Assembly: GCA_910588535.1 (NCBI GenBank) | Contig: CAJUOO010000024.1 | Location: 1-41,484 of the forward strand | Direction of reading: 5' to 3' | Source of the DNA: an uncultured Lachnospiraceae bacterium | Lineage (GTDB): Bacteria > Bacillota > Clostridia > Lachnospirales > Lachnospiraceae | DNA: 41,484 bases | Shown: positions 8,280-17,464 of the stretch, piece after piece | Numbering within the stretch: the first letter of the stretch is position 1 | Layout of the letters: each line of letters opens with the position of its first letter | Made by a program: the position numbers and the translations under genes | Notes under the pieces: generated by a model | The model's input: only the letters and a program-made list of their open reading frames with translations | Told to the model about the DNA's origin: nothing | The model's database searches: none

Positions 8280-10670
8280 ATGTGGGAAGGAAAGGATGGA
8301 AAAGGATTGAAAAGGACGACAGCCAACAGAATCAGCAGCAAAAGCAGAAAGATAGCCTGCGTGCCTTTTCTAGCCATTCTTTTGCTGTGCATGGTATTTG
8401 GTCTTGAGAGCGCACAGGCGGAAGACGAGGTGTTGCTTGAGGCAGAATGTGGATATGACGGCTATGGGAAATTTGGGCGCAATATTCCTTTTTCGGCAAA
8501 TATTACCTCCACGGAAAGCTTTCAGGGTGTGCTGCGCATTATTGTGCCGGCGAACGAGGGGAAAGAGAATTATGCCTACGAGTATCCGATCACTGTGGAG
8601 GCAGAAATTCCTCTTACAGTGAGAGGAGAGATACCTCTGATGTCCAATTTTGCTTCTATTGAATTTCAATGTGTCAGCGAGAAAGGTCGTGTGCTGGCAG
8701 AGGCGCAGGCAAAGCTGCATATTGGTGGAAGGGAGCTGACGGAACTGTATGTGGGTGTCTTAAGCGAAAATCCAGATGCGGCAATGGCGTTTCACAGCGT
8801 GAATATAGGAGAATATACAGACAGCAGCTTTCCTTATGTAAAGACGAGGGCATTTGCTCTTAGTGCGGAAGATATTGAAAATATTCATTATGGGCTTGAT
8901 TGTCTGGATGTTATCGTGATAGATAGAAATATCTCGGCATCACTCTCAGAGCACCAGAAGGACACATTATATAGTTGGGTGTGTGAGGGAGGTTCCCTTG
9001 TCGCGGAGGTGAGGAGCGGATCGTATATTTTTTCTTCCGTGACGTATCCAGTCACAGAGGAGGTGGAGGCGAGGCCCTATCTCTGGGTGCAGACACAGAG
9101 TGTGAAAAAAGGCAAGGTTGGGTACTTTACTCTTAAGGTGGAAGATATGGACCTGATGGAATTTGCCGTGGATAATAATGTTATTCCCGGATCCGTTATC
9201 AGCCGGGTGTGTTCTGCAGATACCATCACGGCGATTATCGAGCAGGATCATTATTATAATGGTGAGGAGACGTGGCAGTCTGTTCGGGAGCTTCTTAACA
9301 CCGCGATGGGGAGGAAGCTTCCGAAAATCTCTGTCTACGCGGTGATAATTGGACTGTATCTGCTGCTTGTCGGACCTGTGGTTTACTATGTGCTTCGGAA
9401 AAGAGATAAAGCGGGCAGAACGGGGGTTGTGGTGACAGGACTTGCCGTTTTGTTTTCGGTTCTCATATATTTTATGGGGACTTCGACTAGATTTCGAGAT
9501 CCTATTATACGCTATGCATCCATTTGGACTCTGGATGGAAGGCTGGTATCGGGAAAAACTTTTGTGGATACAAAGGCTCCTACCAGCAGCCCCTACCAGC
9601 TTATGGTCCAGCCTGAGTACTCGATCTGCCCTATTTCTACAGATAATTGGTATTATAATGAGTCTGTAGATAAAGAGACGGTACTTCGTGACTATCAGGT
9701 TGAGCTATATCGGGGGGATGAGGCGACGAATATTACCATGCGCCAGTCTGCTCCATTTGAATCTAGGTTTTTTACACTGGAGAAGGAGTGGGAGGAGCGT
9801 GATTTTCTGGGGTTTGATGCAGAGCTGAAATATTTTAATGAGGTTTTGCGCGGAACGGCGTACAATAGAACACAGAGGGATCTGGAGGATGTGATCCTAG
9901 TGCTGCGAAATGGCATCTATGTGATTGGTGATTTAAAGGCAGGGGAGGAGAGAAAGCTTCAGGATGTCGAAAAGCTTTACTTTTATCCCGATACTTATCA
10001 GAAGGCTGCGGGAGATGTGACAGCCTTTTCAGAAAAAAAAGGCCGGATGGATTCAGAAAATCAAGAATATGCCGCACTATCACAAAAAACAGGACTTTTA
10101 AAATATTATCTTAGCCAGATGAATACAGATAGTGGGACAAGTGCAGTGTTGCTGGCATTTCTTGCCGATGATCAGGAAGGAAATTTTCAGACAGGAAAAC
10201 AATATCCCGCGCATGGAGCAACCTTGGTGAGCAAGACGGTGACTCTGGACACCTCCATGGGAGGACTGCTCTATCAGAATCTGACCTCAGAAGAAATAGG
10301 AAATATTGATGAAGACATATCCTACAATCATGTGACAAATTCCACCTACAGTACAAGCTTGCGCTTGGAGTATTATCTGGGGAGTGTGGAGCAGCTTCGG
10401 GCAGTGCGGTTTGCCCCGGCGGAGGTGGCACAGGATAATCCAGATTATCTTGCATTTCGAGGAAAGGTATATTTTTATAATCCATTGACGTTGGTATATG
10501 AGCAGGTGGATTTAAGCAGGCAGAATTTCTGGATCACTGATCTAGAGAAATATCTTGTAAGTAGAGATGGAAGGTATTCAATGATTGTGCAGTACAGCTC
10601 AGATTTGATGGATATGGAGCAGTATAAGGAGATCGTTCTGCCGATCGTCTCCGTGATCAGAGGAAAATAG
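8280..10670 (+). CDS. Large exported protein with two membrane helices, ABC-linked
   Basis: A 796-residue protein I cannot assign to a named family. It starts with a signal peptide (hydrophobic stretch about 28-43, likely cleavage after AQA near 48). A beta-rich domain of about 300 residues follows, then two membrane helices (about 351-373 and 378-402) joined by a short basic loop (RKRDKAGR), and finally a second outside domain to the C-terminus. Both large domains should therefore be extracytoplasmic. The ATG at 8280 touches the kinase stop codon but has no good ribosome binding site; a TTG at 8307 with a purine-rich stretch before it is an alternative. The ATPase and permease genes follow directly, so it is probably an accessory part of that exporter, as GldG-like proteins are for Gld ABC systems. 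That comparison is by gene order only. Confidence 0.75.
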   Translation: MWEGKDGKGLKRTTANRISSKSRKIACVPFLAILLLCMVFGLESAQAEDEVLLEAECGYDGYGKFGRNIPFSANITSTESFQGVLRIIVPANEGKENYAYEYPITVEAEIPLTVRGEIPLMSNFASIEFQCVSEKGRVLAEAQAKLHIGGRELTELYVGVLSENPDAAMAFHSVNIGEYTDSSFPYVKTRAFALSAEDIENIHYGLDCLDVIVIDRNISASLSEHQKDTLYSWVCEGGSLVAEVRSGSYIFSSVTYPVTEEVEARPYLWVQTQSVKKGKVGYFTLKVEDMDLMEFAVDNNVIPGSVISRVCSADTITAIIEQDHYYNGEETWQSVRELLNTAMGRKLPKISVYAVIIGLYLLLVGPVVYYVLRKRDKAGRTGVVVTGLAVLFSVLIYFMGTSTRFRDPIIRYASIWTLDGRLVSGKTFVDTKAPTSSPYQLMVQPEYSICPISTDNWYYNESVDKETVLRDYQVELYRGDEATNITMRQSAPFESRFFTLEKEWEERDFLGFDAELKYFNEVLRGTAYNRTQRDLEDVILVLRNGIYVIGDLKAGEERKLQDVEKLYFYPDTYQKAAGDVTAFSEKKGRMDSENQEYAALSQKTGLLKYYLSQMNTDSGTSAVLLAFLADDQEGNFQTGKQYPAHGATLVSKTVTLDTSMGGLLYQNLTSEEIGNIDEDISYNHVTNSTYSTSLRLEYYLGSVEQLRAVRFAPAEVAQDNPDYLAFRGKVYFYNPLTLVYEQVDLSRQNFWITDLEKYLVSRDGRYSMIVQYSSDLMDMEQYKEIVLPIVSVIRGK

Positions 10671-11609
10671 GTGCAGATCATGTTAAAGATTGAAAAGCTG
10701 GTGAAAAATTATGGAAAATGCAAGGCACTCAATGGGTTGAGCATGGAAGTGGGAGAGGGAGAGCTATTTGGTTTTATCGGGCCGAACGGAGCTGGAAAGA
10801 CGACGACGATCAAGATTATGACAGGACTTTTGCGTGCGGACAGCGGCAAAGTATATCTGGATGGCATGGATGCATTAAAGGATGCAGATAAGCTGAAGCA
10901 AAAGATTGGGTATGTTCCAGATTTTTTTGGTGTATATGATAATCTGAAGGCGATTGAATATATGGAATTTTATGCCTCCACCTATGGGCTTGTGGGCAGA
11001 GAGGTGACAGAGCGATGCTATGAGCTTATGGAGCTTATGGGGCTGGAGGGAAGAGGAGATGTCTATGTGGATGAGCTGTCAAGAGGGATGCAGCAGAGGC
11101 TGTGCCTTGCCCGTGCTCTGATTCATAAGCCAGATCTGCTGATTCTTGATGAGCCTTCCTCCGGGCTGGACCCTCGTTCGAGGTTTGAGATGAAAACAAT
11201 ATTAAAGGAGCTTTGTCGGAAAGGAACCACCATCTTAATTAGCTCTCATATATTATCAGAGCTTGCGGAGATGTGTAGCAGCATTGGCATTATCAATAAG
11301 GGAGAGCTTTTGCAGCAGGGAAGCATTGAGGAGATTGTCTCTGCGGTCAATATCTCAAATCCGATACTGGTTCGTGTGTGTGATGATCAGAAAAAGACAT
11401 TGAACTTTCTAAGATCGAATGATATGATTCAGTCACTTGCCATAGATGGGCAAGAATTTCAGTTTACCTTTACTGGATCAGCGAAGGAGGAGGCAGAGCT
11501 TTTGCATAGAATGATAAGCAGTGGCATACGAGTGCTTTCCTTTGGCAGAAAGAGGGATAATCTGGAAACAATCTTTATGCAGCTTACAAAGGAAGGAGAG
11601 GAGAGCTAA
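10671..11609 (+). CDS. ABC transporter ATP-binding protein
   Basis: A 312-residue nucleotide-binding subunit of the ABC-2 (drug/lipid/polysaccharide export, CcmA/GldA-like) class. Walker A is GPNGAGKTT, the signature is LSRGMQQRL, Walker B is LLILDEP and the H-loop is in SSHILSELAEM. The C-terminal 90 residues form the extra domain usual in this class. The GTG at 10671 starts directly after the upstream stop and has AGGA six bases before it; an ATG three codons later is too far from that site. The gene overlaps the permease gene by one base. It powers the permease encoded next and probably works with the exported protein upstream. Substrate unknown. Confidence 0.92.
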   Translation: MQIMLKIEKLVKNYGKCKALNGLSMEVGEGELFGFIGPNGAGKTTTIKIMTGLLRADSGKVYLDGMDALKDADKLKQKIGYVPDFFGVYDNLKAIEYMEFYASTYGLVGREVTERCYELMELMGLEGRGDVYVDELSRGMQQRLCLARALIHKPDLLILDEPSSGLDPRSRFEMKTILKELCRKGTTILISSHILSELAEMCSSIGIINKGELLQQGSIEEIVSAVNISNPILVRVCDDQKKTLNFLRSNDMIQSLAIDGQEFQFTFTGSAKEEAELLHRMISSGIRVLSFGRKRDNLETIFMQLTKEGEES

Positions 11610-12529
11610 TGTCGAATCCAGTCTATCAGAAGGAAATTAAGATGAGCGTAAGGACAGTGCGCTTTGCATTGCTGATTATGACATTTAATGGGATCTTGGC
11701 GGTGTTGAGCTTGTTGTCCTTGTATGGCGCGATCAACAGAAGCCGATTTTTTGGAAGTGTGCAGTTTACCAATGTGATTCAGACTTATTCCACGGTGGCA
11801 TTTATTGAATTTTCGATGTTTATGTTGTTAGTTCCGGCAATTACAGCGGGCAGCATTTCCGGGGAGAAGGAGAGAAGAACACTGGATCTTTTGTTGACCA
11901 GCCGGATGAGTGCAGTGTCCATTATTATCGGCAAGCTGACGGCATCGCTTCACATGGTGCGAATATTGGTGATTTCCAGTCTGCCCGTGCTTTCTTTTGT
12001 GTTTATCTTTGGAGGGATACGGATTCGTGATCTATTGTCAGTGTTGGTTGCACTGTTGATCACGGGAACCTTTGCGGGAAGTGTTGGGATTTTGTTTTCT
12101 ACCATCAGCAGAAAGACGACGACCGCCACGGTGCTGTCTTATGGGAGTCTGATCGTTCTGATATTCGGAAGTTATGGAATCCTTATCTTTTTGCAGTACT
12201 TAGAAAGCAATAGTATTGGAAATTTTGCCAATGGGATTGGCAGGGGAGTCTATGCGCTGCTTTTAAATCCAGCCTTAACCTTTTGTGCTCTGATCTATGG
12301 ACAGGTGGGAAGCAGAGATTATATAACGGAGATATGTACAAAGTATGCACCCACAGAGAGCGGTTTTGTGATTGATAATTGGATACCAGTGAGTCTGTGC
12401 TTACAGCTTTTGGCATCAGTGCTGTTTTTGTTTTTGGCTGCATGGATATTAAATCCGCTACATGCGATAGCACTGCCGCAGTCGTGGAAGAAAGCGGGAA
12501 AGGTGTGGGATAAGGATGAATCGAATTGA
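11609..12529 (+). CDS. ABC-2 type permease
   Basis: A 306-residue membrane protein with about six hydrophobic segments (near 20-40, 65-85, 110-130, 140-160, 170-190 and 270-290). It contains the ABC-2 hallmark SGEKERRTLDLLLTSRMS after the second helix. This region contacts the ATPase. With the preceding ATP-binding subunit it forms an exporter of unknown substrate; antimicrobial peptide resistance or cell-envelope export would fit the linked two-component system, but nothing in the sequence decides this. The reading frame starts on the last base of the ATPase gene and ends inside the PHP gene (14-base overlap), so the operon is tightly coupled. Confidence 0.88.
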   Translation: MSNPVYQKEIKMSVRTVRFALLIMTFNGILAVLSLLSLYGAINRSRFFGSVQFTNVIQTYSTVAFIEFSMFMLLVPAITAGSISGEKERRTLDLLLTSRMSAVSIIIGKLTASLHMVRILVISSLPVLSFVFIFGGIRIRDLLSVLVALLITGTFAGSVGILFSTISRKTTTATVLSYGSLIVLIFGSYGILIFLQYLESNSIGNFANGIGRGVYALLLNPALTFCALIYGQVGSRDYITEICTKYAPTESGFVIDNWIPVSLCLQLLASVLFLFLAAWILNPLHAIALPQSWKKAGKVWDKDESN

Positions 12530-13382
12530 TTTACATGTACATTCGAGAGAATCGGATGGAAGCTATGCGCCGGCAGAGCTGGTGTCATATGCTCTTGAGA
12601 AAGGACTTACGGCGATGGCGCTCACGGACCATGATACTGTGAGCGGGGTGGCGGAGGCGGTGCGTGCCGCGGAGGGGACAGAGCTTTATGTAATACCGGG
12701 CGTGGAGCTGTCTGCGGAGTATCAAGGCAGGGATATTCATATTCTTGGATTATTTTTGGATTATCAATCAGAAGATTTTCTCTCTTGTTTGGAGGGATTT
12801 AAGGAGGCGAGGGAGAAAAGAAATGAGAAGATGACAGCATTGCTCACACAGCATCATATGCCGCTGACCATGGAAGAGATAAGAGAGGAATTTACAGATG
12901 CCGTGCTGACAAGAGCACATTTTGCGCGTATGCTAGTAAAGAAAGGATATGTGCAGAGCTATCAGGAGGCATTTGAGCGATTTTTGGACAATGGGAAACC
13001 ATGCTATCTGCCAAAAGAGCGTATTTTGCCATGTGACGCAATTCAGATGATCCATCAGGCGAAGGGACTTGCGGTGTTGGCACATCCTCTTTTGTACAAG
13101 ATGGGCATCGATGGAGTGTACACGTTGGTGGAATATTTAAAGGCGCTTGGACTTGACGGTCTGGAGGCGATCTATTCCATGTACAGCAGAAGGAATGAAC
13201 AACAGATGAGGGAGCTTGCCGGAAAATATAAGCTTTTGATAACTGGTGGTTCTGACTTTCACGGTGTGTTAAAACCACATATTGGGCTGGGGACAGGCAG
13301 AGGAGATCTGTGTGTGCCGGAGGAAATTTTGACAAGCCTTAAACATGCAGCAGAGAAAAAATGGCTGCCCAATAAATTTTGA
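12516..13382 (+). CDS. PHP-domain phosphoesterase, TrpH/RNase AM-like
   Basis: A 288-residue cytoplasmic PHP-domain hydrolase. Metal-binding motifs are clear: DLHVHSRESDG at the N-terminus, LTDHDTVSG, PGVELSAEY with HILGLF, VLAHP in the middle and GGSDFHG near the C-terminus. Stand-alone proteins of this type include E. coli TrpH (RNase AM), which removes 5'-nucleotides from short RNAs and acts on 3',5'-bisphosphonucleotides; the same chemistry is likely here. It overlaps the permease gene by 14 bases, with GGGATAAGG before the ATG, and is followed by carB after 23 bases. The functional link with either neighbour is not apparent. Confidence 0.88.
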   Translation: MNRIDLHVHSRESDGSYAPAELVSYALEKGLTAMALTDHDTVSGVAEAVRAAEGTELYVIPGVELSAEYQGRDIHILGLFLDYQSEDFLSCLEGFKEAREKRNEKMTALLTQHHMPLTMEEIREEFTDAVLTRAHFARMLVKKGYVQSYQEAFERFLDNGKPCYLPKERILPCDAIQMIHQAKGLAVLAHPLLYKMGIDGVYTLVEYLKALGLDGLEAIYSMYSRRNEQQMRELAGKYKLLITGGSDFHGVLKPHIGLGTGRGDLCVPEEILTSLKHAAEKKWLPNKF

Positions 13383-13405
13383 TAAACATAGATATGGAGG
13401 AAAAG

Positions 13406-16400
13406 ATGGGAAAAAGAACAGATATTCACAAGATACTTATTATTGGATCAGGGCCGATTATTATAGGTCAGGCGTGTGAATTTGACTATTCTGGCACGCA
13501 GGCATGCAAGGCACTTCGCAAGCTGGGATATGAGATTGTGCTGGTAAATTCCAATCCTGCCACAATTATGACAGATCCGGGAATCGCGGATGTCACTTAC
13601 ATTGAGCCGCTCAATGTGAGTCGGCTGACGCAGATAATTAAAAAAGAAAGACCGGATGCTATTTTGCCAAATCTGGGAGGACAGTCGGGATTGAATCTGT
13701 GTTCTGAGCTCGCGAAAAAGGGTGTTCTGGATCAATATCACGTAAAAGTGATTGGCGTTCAGGTAGATGCCATTGAGCGCGGGGAAGATCGGATTGAATT
13801 TAAGAATACAATGAACAGTCTTGGCATAGAGATGGCAAGGAGCGAAGTTGCTTATTCTGTGGAGGATGCACTCTCCATAGCTGATCGCTTGGGGTATCCG
13901 GTGGTGCTTCGACCTGCATATACCATGGGCGGGGCAGGTGGTGGTCTGGTGTACAATGTGGAGGAATTGAAAACTGTGTGTGCCAGAGGACTTCAGGCCA
14001 GCCTTGTAGGACAGGTGCTTGTGGAGGAATCTATTCTTGGCTGGGAGGAGCTAGAGCTTGAAGTAGTCAGAGATGCCAATAATAATATGATCACAGTGTG
14101 CTTTATTGAAAATATTGATCCGCTTGGTGTGCACACCGGTGATTCATTTTGCAGTGCGCCGATGCTGACCATCTCAAAGGAAGTGCAGGCTCGTCTTCAG
14201 GAACAGGCATATAAGATTGTAGAGGCGATTGAGGTGATCGGGGGAACGAATGTGCAATTTGCACATGATCCAGAGACAGATAGAATAGTGGTGATTGAGA
14301 TTAATCCCAGAACATCACGTTCCTCAGCGCTCGCGTCAAAGGCTACAGGTTTCCCTATCGCTCTTGTGTCGGCAATGCTTGCCGCAGGACTTACACTGGA
14401 GGAGATTCCATGTGGAAAATATGGGACATTGGATCGCTATGTGCCAGATGGAGATTATGTGGTTATCAAGTTTGCTCGTTGGGCATTTGAGAAGTTTAAG
14501 GGAGTGGAGGATAAGCTTGGCACACAGATGCGCGCTGTGGGTGAGGTGATGACCATCGGAAAGACTTATAAAGAGGCATTTCAAAAGGCGATCCGCAGTC
14601 TTGAGACGGGGCGCTATGGACTTGGATATGCAAAGGATTATGCGGAGAAATCAAAGGAGGAACTTTTAAAGCTTCTCTATGTACCGACCAGCGAGAGACA
14701 GTTTGTTATGTATGAGGCACTTAGAAAGGGTGCAACCGTAGAAGAACTGTATCAGATGACTAAGATCAAACATTATTTTATTGAGCAGATGAAGGAGCTG
14801 GTGGAGGAGGAAGAAGCGATCCTTGCCTATCAGGGACAGATTCCTCCGGCCAAGGTTCTTGTACAGGCAAAGAAAGATGGTTTTTCTGATAAATATTTAA
14901 GTATGCTTTTAAAGCTTTCTGAGAAGGAGATACGAGACGCGAGAACTGCGATCGGTGTGACGGAAGCGTGGGAGAGTGTGCATGTGAGTGGCACGGAGGA
15001 CAGTGCTTATTATTATTCCACCTATCATGTGGAGGATACTTCTTTGTCTGGCACAAACAAGCCAAAGGTTATGATACTTGGCGGTGGACCGAACCGAATA
15101 GGACAGGGAATTGAATTTGATTATTGTAGTGTGCATGCTGCTCTTGCTCTTAAGAAGCTGGGCTTTGAGACAATTATTGTCAACTGTAATCCAGAGACTG
15201 TCTCCACAGACTATGATACCTCGGATAAGTTATATTTTGAGCCGCTGACCTTGGAGGATGTGCTTAGTATCTATCAAAAGGAGAAGCCTCTGGGAGTTAT
15301 CGCACAGTTTGGCGGACAGACGCCACTGAATCTTTCTGCGGAGCTTGAGCAGAATGGAGTGAAAATTCTTGGTACTTCCCCGGCGGTTATCGATCTGGCA
15401 GAGGACAGAGATCAGTTCCGCGCGATGATGGAAAAGCTTGAGATACCGATGCCAGAGTCCGGCATGGCAGTGAATGTGGAGGAGGCTGTCGAGATTGCTG
15501 AGAAGATCGGTTATCCAGTTATGGTGCGCCCATCTTATGTTTTGGGTGGCAGAGGTATGGAGGTGGTCAATAATCAGGAGATGCTTAAGGATTATATGGC
15601 GGCAGCAGTTGGTGTTACCCCGGACAGACCGATCTTGATCGATCGTTTTCTGCGTCATGCGACGGAGGTGGAGGCAGATGCCATCAGTGACGGAGAGCAT
15701 GCTTTTGTGCCGGCAGTTATGGAGCATATCGAGCTGGCAGGAATCCACTCTGGTGATTCTGCTTGTATTATTCCTTCTCTTAATATCTCGGAGGAAAATT
15801 TATGCACGATCAAGGATTATACCAGAAGGATAGCAGAGGAAATGCATGTGTGCGGGTTGATGAATATGCAGTATGCGATTGAGAATGACAAGGTATATGT
15901 GTTGGAGGCAAATCCAAGAGCTTCAAGAACAGTTCCACTTGTATCTAAGGTATGTAATATTGGGATGGTTCCGATCGCGACAGATATTATTACCAGAGAG
16001 ATAACCGGAAGACCATCTCCTGTGCCGGAGCTTAAGGAAAAGCATATCACACATTACGGGGTGAAGGAGGCGGTATTCCCATTTAATATGTTCCCGGAGG
16101 TTGATCCGATCTTGGGGCCGGAGATGCGATCTACAGGTGAAGTACTGGGGCTTGCGGACACCTTTGGAGAAGCATTCTACAAGGCGCAGGAGGCGACGCA
16201 GACAAAGCTTCCGCTTGAGGGAACCGTGCTGATAAGCGTGAACAATGCGGATAAGGCAGAGCTTGCGGAGGTGGCGGAAGATCTCTCCTGTGCGGGCTTT
16301 AAGCTGATGGCAACCGGAAATACCTATGAGACAATTAAGAGTGCGGGCTTTGAGGTGACTAAGATCAACAAGATGTATGAGGGGCGCCCCAATATCTATG

Positions 16401-16624
16401 ATGCCATAACAAATCGAGAGGTACAGCTTATTATTAACACTCCGGTGGGAAGTGACAGTGAATACGACGATAGCTATGTGCGCAAGGCTGCCATAAAGAC
16501 AAAAACACCATATATGACGACCATGGCAGCGGCGAAGGCAGCGGCAAAGGGGATAAGGGAGGTGAAACAGGAGAAAAAAGTAGAAGTAAAAAGTTTGCAA
16601 GAGCTTCATAATAGGATTCAATAG
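13406..16624 (+). CDS. carB: Carbamoyl-phosphate synthase large subunit
   Basis: A full-length CarB of 1,072 residues, making carbamoyl phosphate from bicarbonate, ATP and glutamine-derived ammonia for arginine and pyrimidines. Two homologous ATP-grasp halves are visible (IGSGPIIIGQACEFDYSG near residue 13, LGGGPNRIGQGIEFDY near 560). They are separated by the oligomerisation domain and followed by an MGS-like allosteric domain from about residue 935 (GTVLISVNNADKAEL). The ATG at 13406, five bases after GGAGG, is preferred over the upstream TTG at 13379. No carA gene is adjacent, which is unusual. Parts of the first half differ from typical CarB (ADVTYIEPLNVSRLTQII, IENIDPLGVHTGDSFC), so this could be a second CarB paralogue. 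Confidence 0.93.
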   Translation: MGKRTDIHKILIIGSGPIIIGQACEFDYSGTQACKALRKLGYEIVLVNSNPATIMTDPGIADVTYIEPLNVSRLTQIIKKERPDAILPNLGGQSGLNLCSELAKKGVLDQYHVKVIGVQVDAIERGEDRIEFKNTMNSLGIEMARSEVAYSVEDALSIADRLGYPVVLRPAYTMGGAGGGLVYNVEELKTVCARGLQASLVGQVLVEESILGWEELELEVVRDANNNMITVCFIENIDPLGVHTGDSFCSAPMLTISKEVQARLQEQAYKIVEAIEVIGGTNVQFAHDPETDRIVVIEINPRTSRSSALASKATGFPIALVSAMLAAGLTLEEIPCGKYGTLDRYVPDGDYVVIKFARWAFEKFKGVEDKLGTQMRAVGEVMTIGKTYKEAFQKAIRSLETGRYGLGYAKDYAEKSKEELLKLLYVPTSERQFVMYEALRKGATVEELYQMTKIKHYFIEQMKELVEEEEAILAYQGQIPPAKVLVQAKKDGFSDKYLSMLLKLSEKEIRDARTAIGVTEAWESVHVSGTEDSAYYYSTYHVEDTSLSGTNKPKVMILGGGPNRIGQGIEFDYCSVHAALALKKLGFETIIVNCNPETVSTDYDTSDKLYFEPLTLEDVLSIYQKEKPLGVIAQFGGQTPLNLSAELEQNGVKILGTSPAVIDLAEDRDQFRAMMEKLEIPMPESGMAVNVEEAVEIAEKIGYPVMVRPSYVLGGRGMEVVNNQEMLKDYMAAAVGVTPDRPILIDRFLRHATEVEADAISDGEHAFVPAVMEHIELAGIHSGDSACIIPSLNISEENLCTIKDYTRRIAEEMHVCGLMNMQYAIENDKVYVLEANPRASRTVPLVSKVCNIGMVPIATDIITREITGRPSPVPELKEKHITHYGVKEAVFPFNMFPEVDPILGPEMRSTGEVLGLADTFGEAFYKAQEATQTKLPLEGTVLISVNNADKAELAEVAEDLSCAGFKLMATGNTYETIKSAGFEVTKINKMYEGRPNIYDAITNREVQLIINTPVGSDSEYDDSYVRKAAIKTKTPYMTTMAAAKAAAKGIREVKQEKKVEVKSLQELHNRIQ

Positions 16625-16635
16625 GAGGTGTTGGA

Positions 16636-17427
16636 ATGAAATATAGATTGTTGCTGATGGGAAGAAGTAATTCCGTTATGGATGATTTTTTCAAGAAGAT
16701 GTTGAACAGCTTTGAAGTGATAAGTACCTCCGCACGATATGAAGACATTATCTGCCATATCAAATATTTTAGGCCAGACGCGTTTGTATATTGCCTTAAC
16801 AAGGAGTCGAGGGAGACGATCAATAACATTGCCACAATAAAGTATAAGTACAAGATTCCCTTTATTGTGATTGGAGCAGAGGAAGAATGTGTAGAGTTTG
16901 AGAAAATCGCTGTGAATGTCTCCGATCTGATCTTGGTGAAGCCTTTGACAGCCAGCTTTATTCAGGAGAGAGTGATCCGTTTTATGGAGAGCCGCCCAGA
17001 GCCAGATGAGATGGAAGTGGATAACAAAGGGCCATTTTTCGAGGTACAGGAGCCGGAGCCAGAGCCGCGCAAGCATATATTGGTGGTAGATGACAGTGTA
17101 ATTATGCTAAAGGTGATCAAAGAGCATCTATCCAATCAGTATGATATTGCAACTGCCACCAGCGGTAGAATAGCGTTGCGCTTCCTAGAGAGAAAGATGA
17201 CAGATCTTGTGCTGTTGGATTATCAGATGCCGGAGGAGGACGGCGTCGCTGTTCTGGAGAAGCTGCGAGCAAATGAGGCGACAAAGGATATCCCTGTGAT
17301 CTTTCTCACGGGGATCACGGAGAGAGATAAGATACAGAAGGCTCTTGTGATGAAGCCGCAGGGATATCTGCTAAAGCCGATTGACAAGGAGAAGCTGCTA
17401 GAGGCAATACATAATGTGATTGGATAG
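16636..17427 (+). CDS. Response regulator with degenerate plus functional receiver
   Basis: A 263-residue protein with two receiver-like halves and no DNA-binding or enzymatic output domain. The N-terminal half (about 1-118) has the receiver pattern (RLLLMGRSNSVMDDFF, FVIGAEEE-like strand, VKPLTASF) but lacks the acidic pair and the phosphorylated Asp, so it is a pseudo-receiver. A proline/glutamate linker (EPEPEPRK) leads to a standard CheY-like receiver (about 146-263) with VVDDSV, the phosphorylated Asp at 195 (LLDYQMPEEDG), a Thr in FLTGIT and Lys in LLKPID. GGAGG lies seven bases before the ATG. The hybrid kinase gene follows after 37 bases and is the likely phosphate donor. A phosphorelay intermediate or protein-interaction output is inferred. 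Confidence 0.87.
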   Translation: MKYRLLLMGRSNSVMDDFFKKMLNSFEVISTSARYEDIICHIKYFRPDAFVYCLNKESRETINNIATIKYKYKIPFIVIGAEEECVEFEKIAVNVSDLILVKPLTASFIQERVIRFMESRPEPDEMEVDNKGPFFEVQEPEPEPRKHILVVDDSVIMLKVIKEHLSNQYDIATATSGRIALRFLERKMTDLVLLDYQMPEEDGVAVLEKLRANEATKDIPVIFLTGITERDKIQKALVMKPQGYLLKPIDKEKLLEAIHNVIG

Positions 17428-17464
17428 AAAGGGTATATAGCAGAGGGAAGGGGGCCCTTGGTGT

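Noticed and set aside
15923..16621. Long minus-strand open frame of 232 codons opposite the carB 3' end, and similar ones opposite other genes.
   Set aside because: It lies entirely within a well-supported conserved gene. Its composition is that of a reverse-strand shadow, rich in His, Arg, Leu and Cys.
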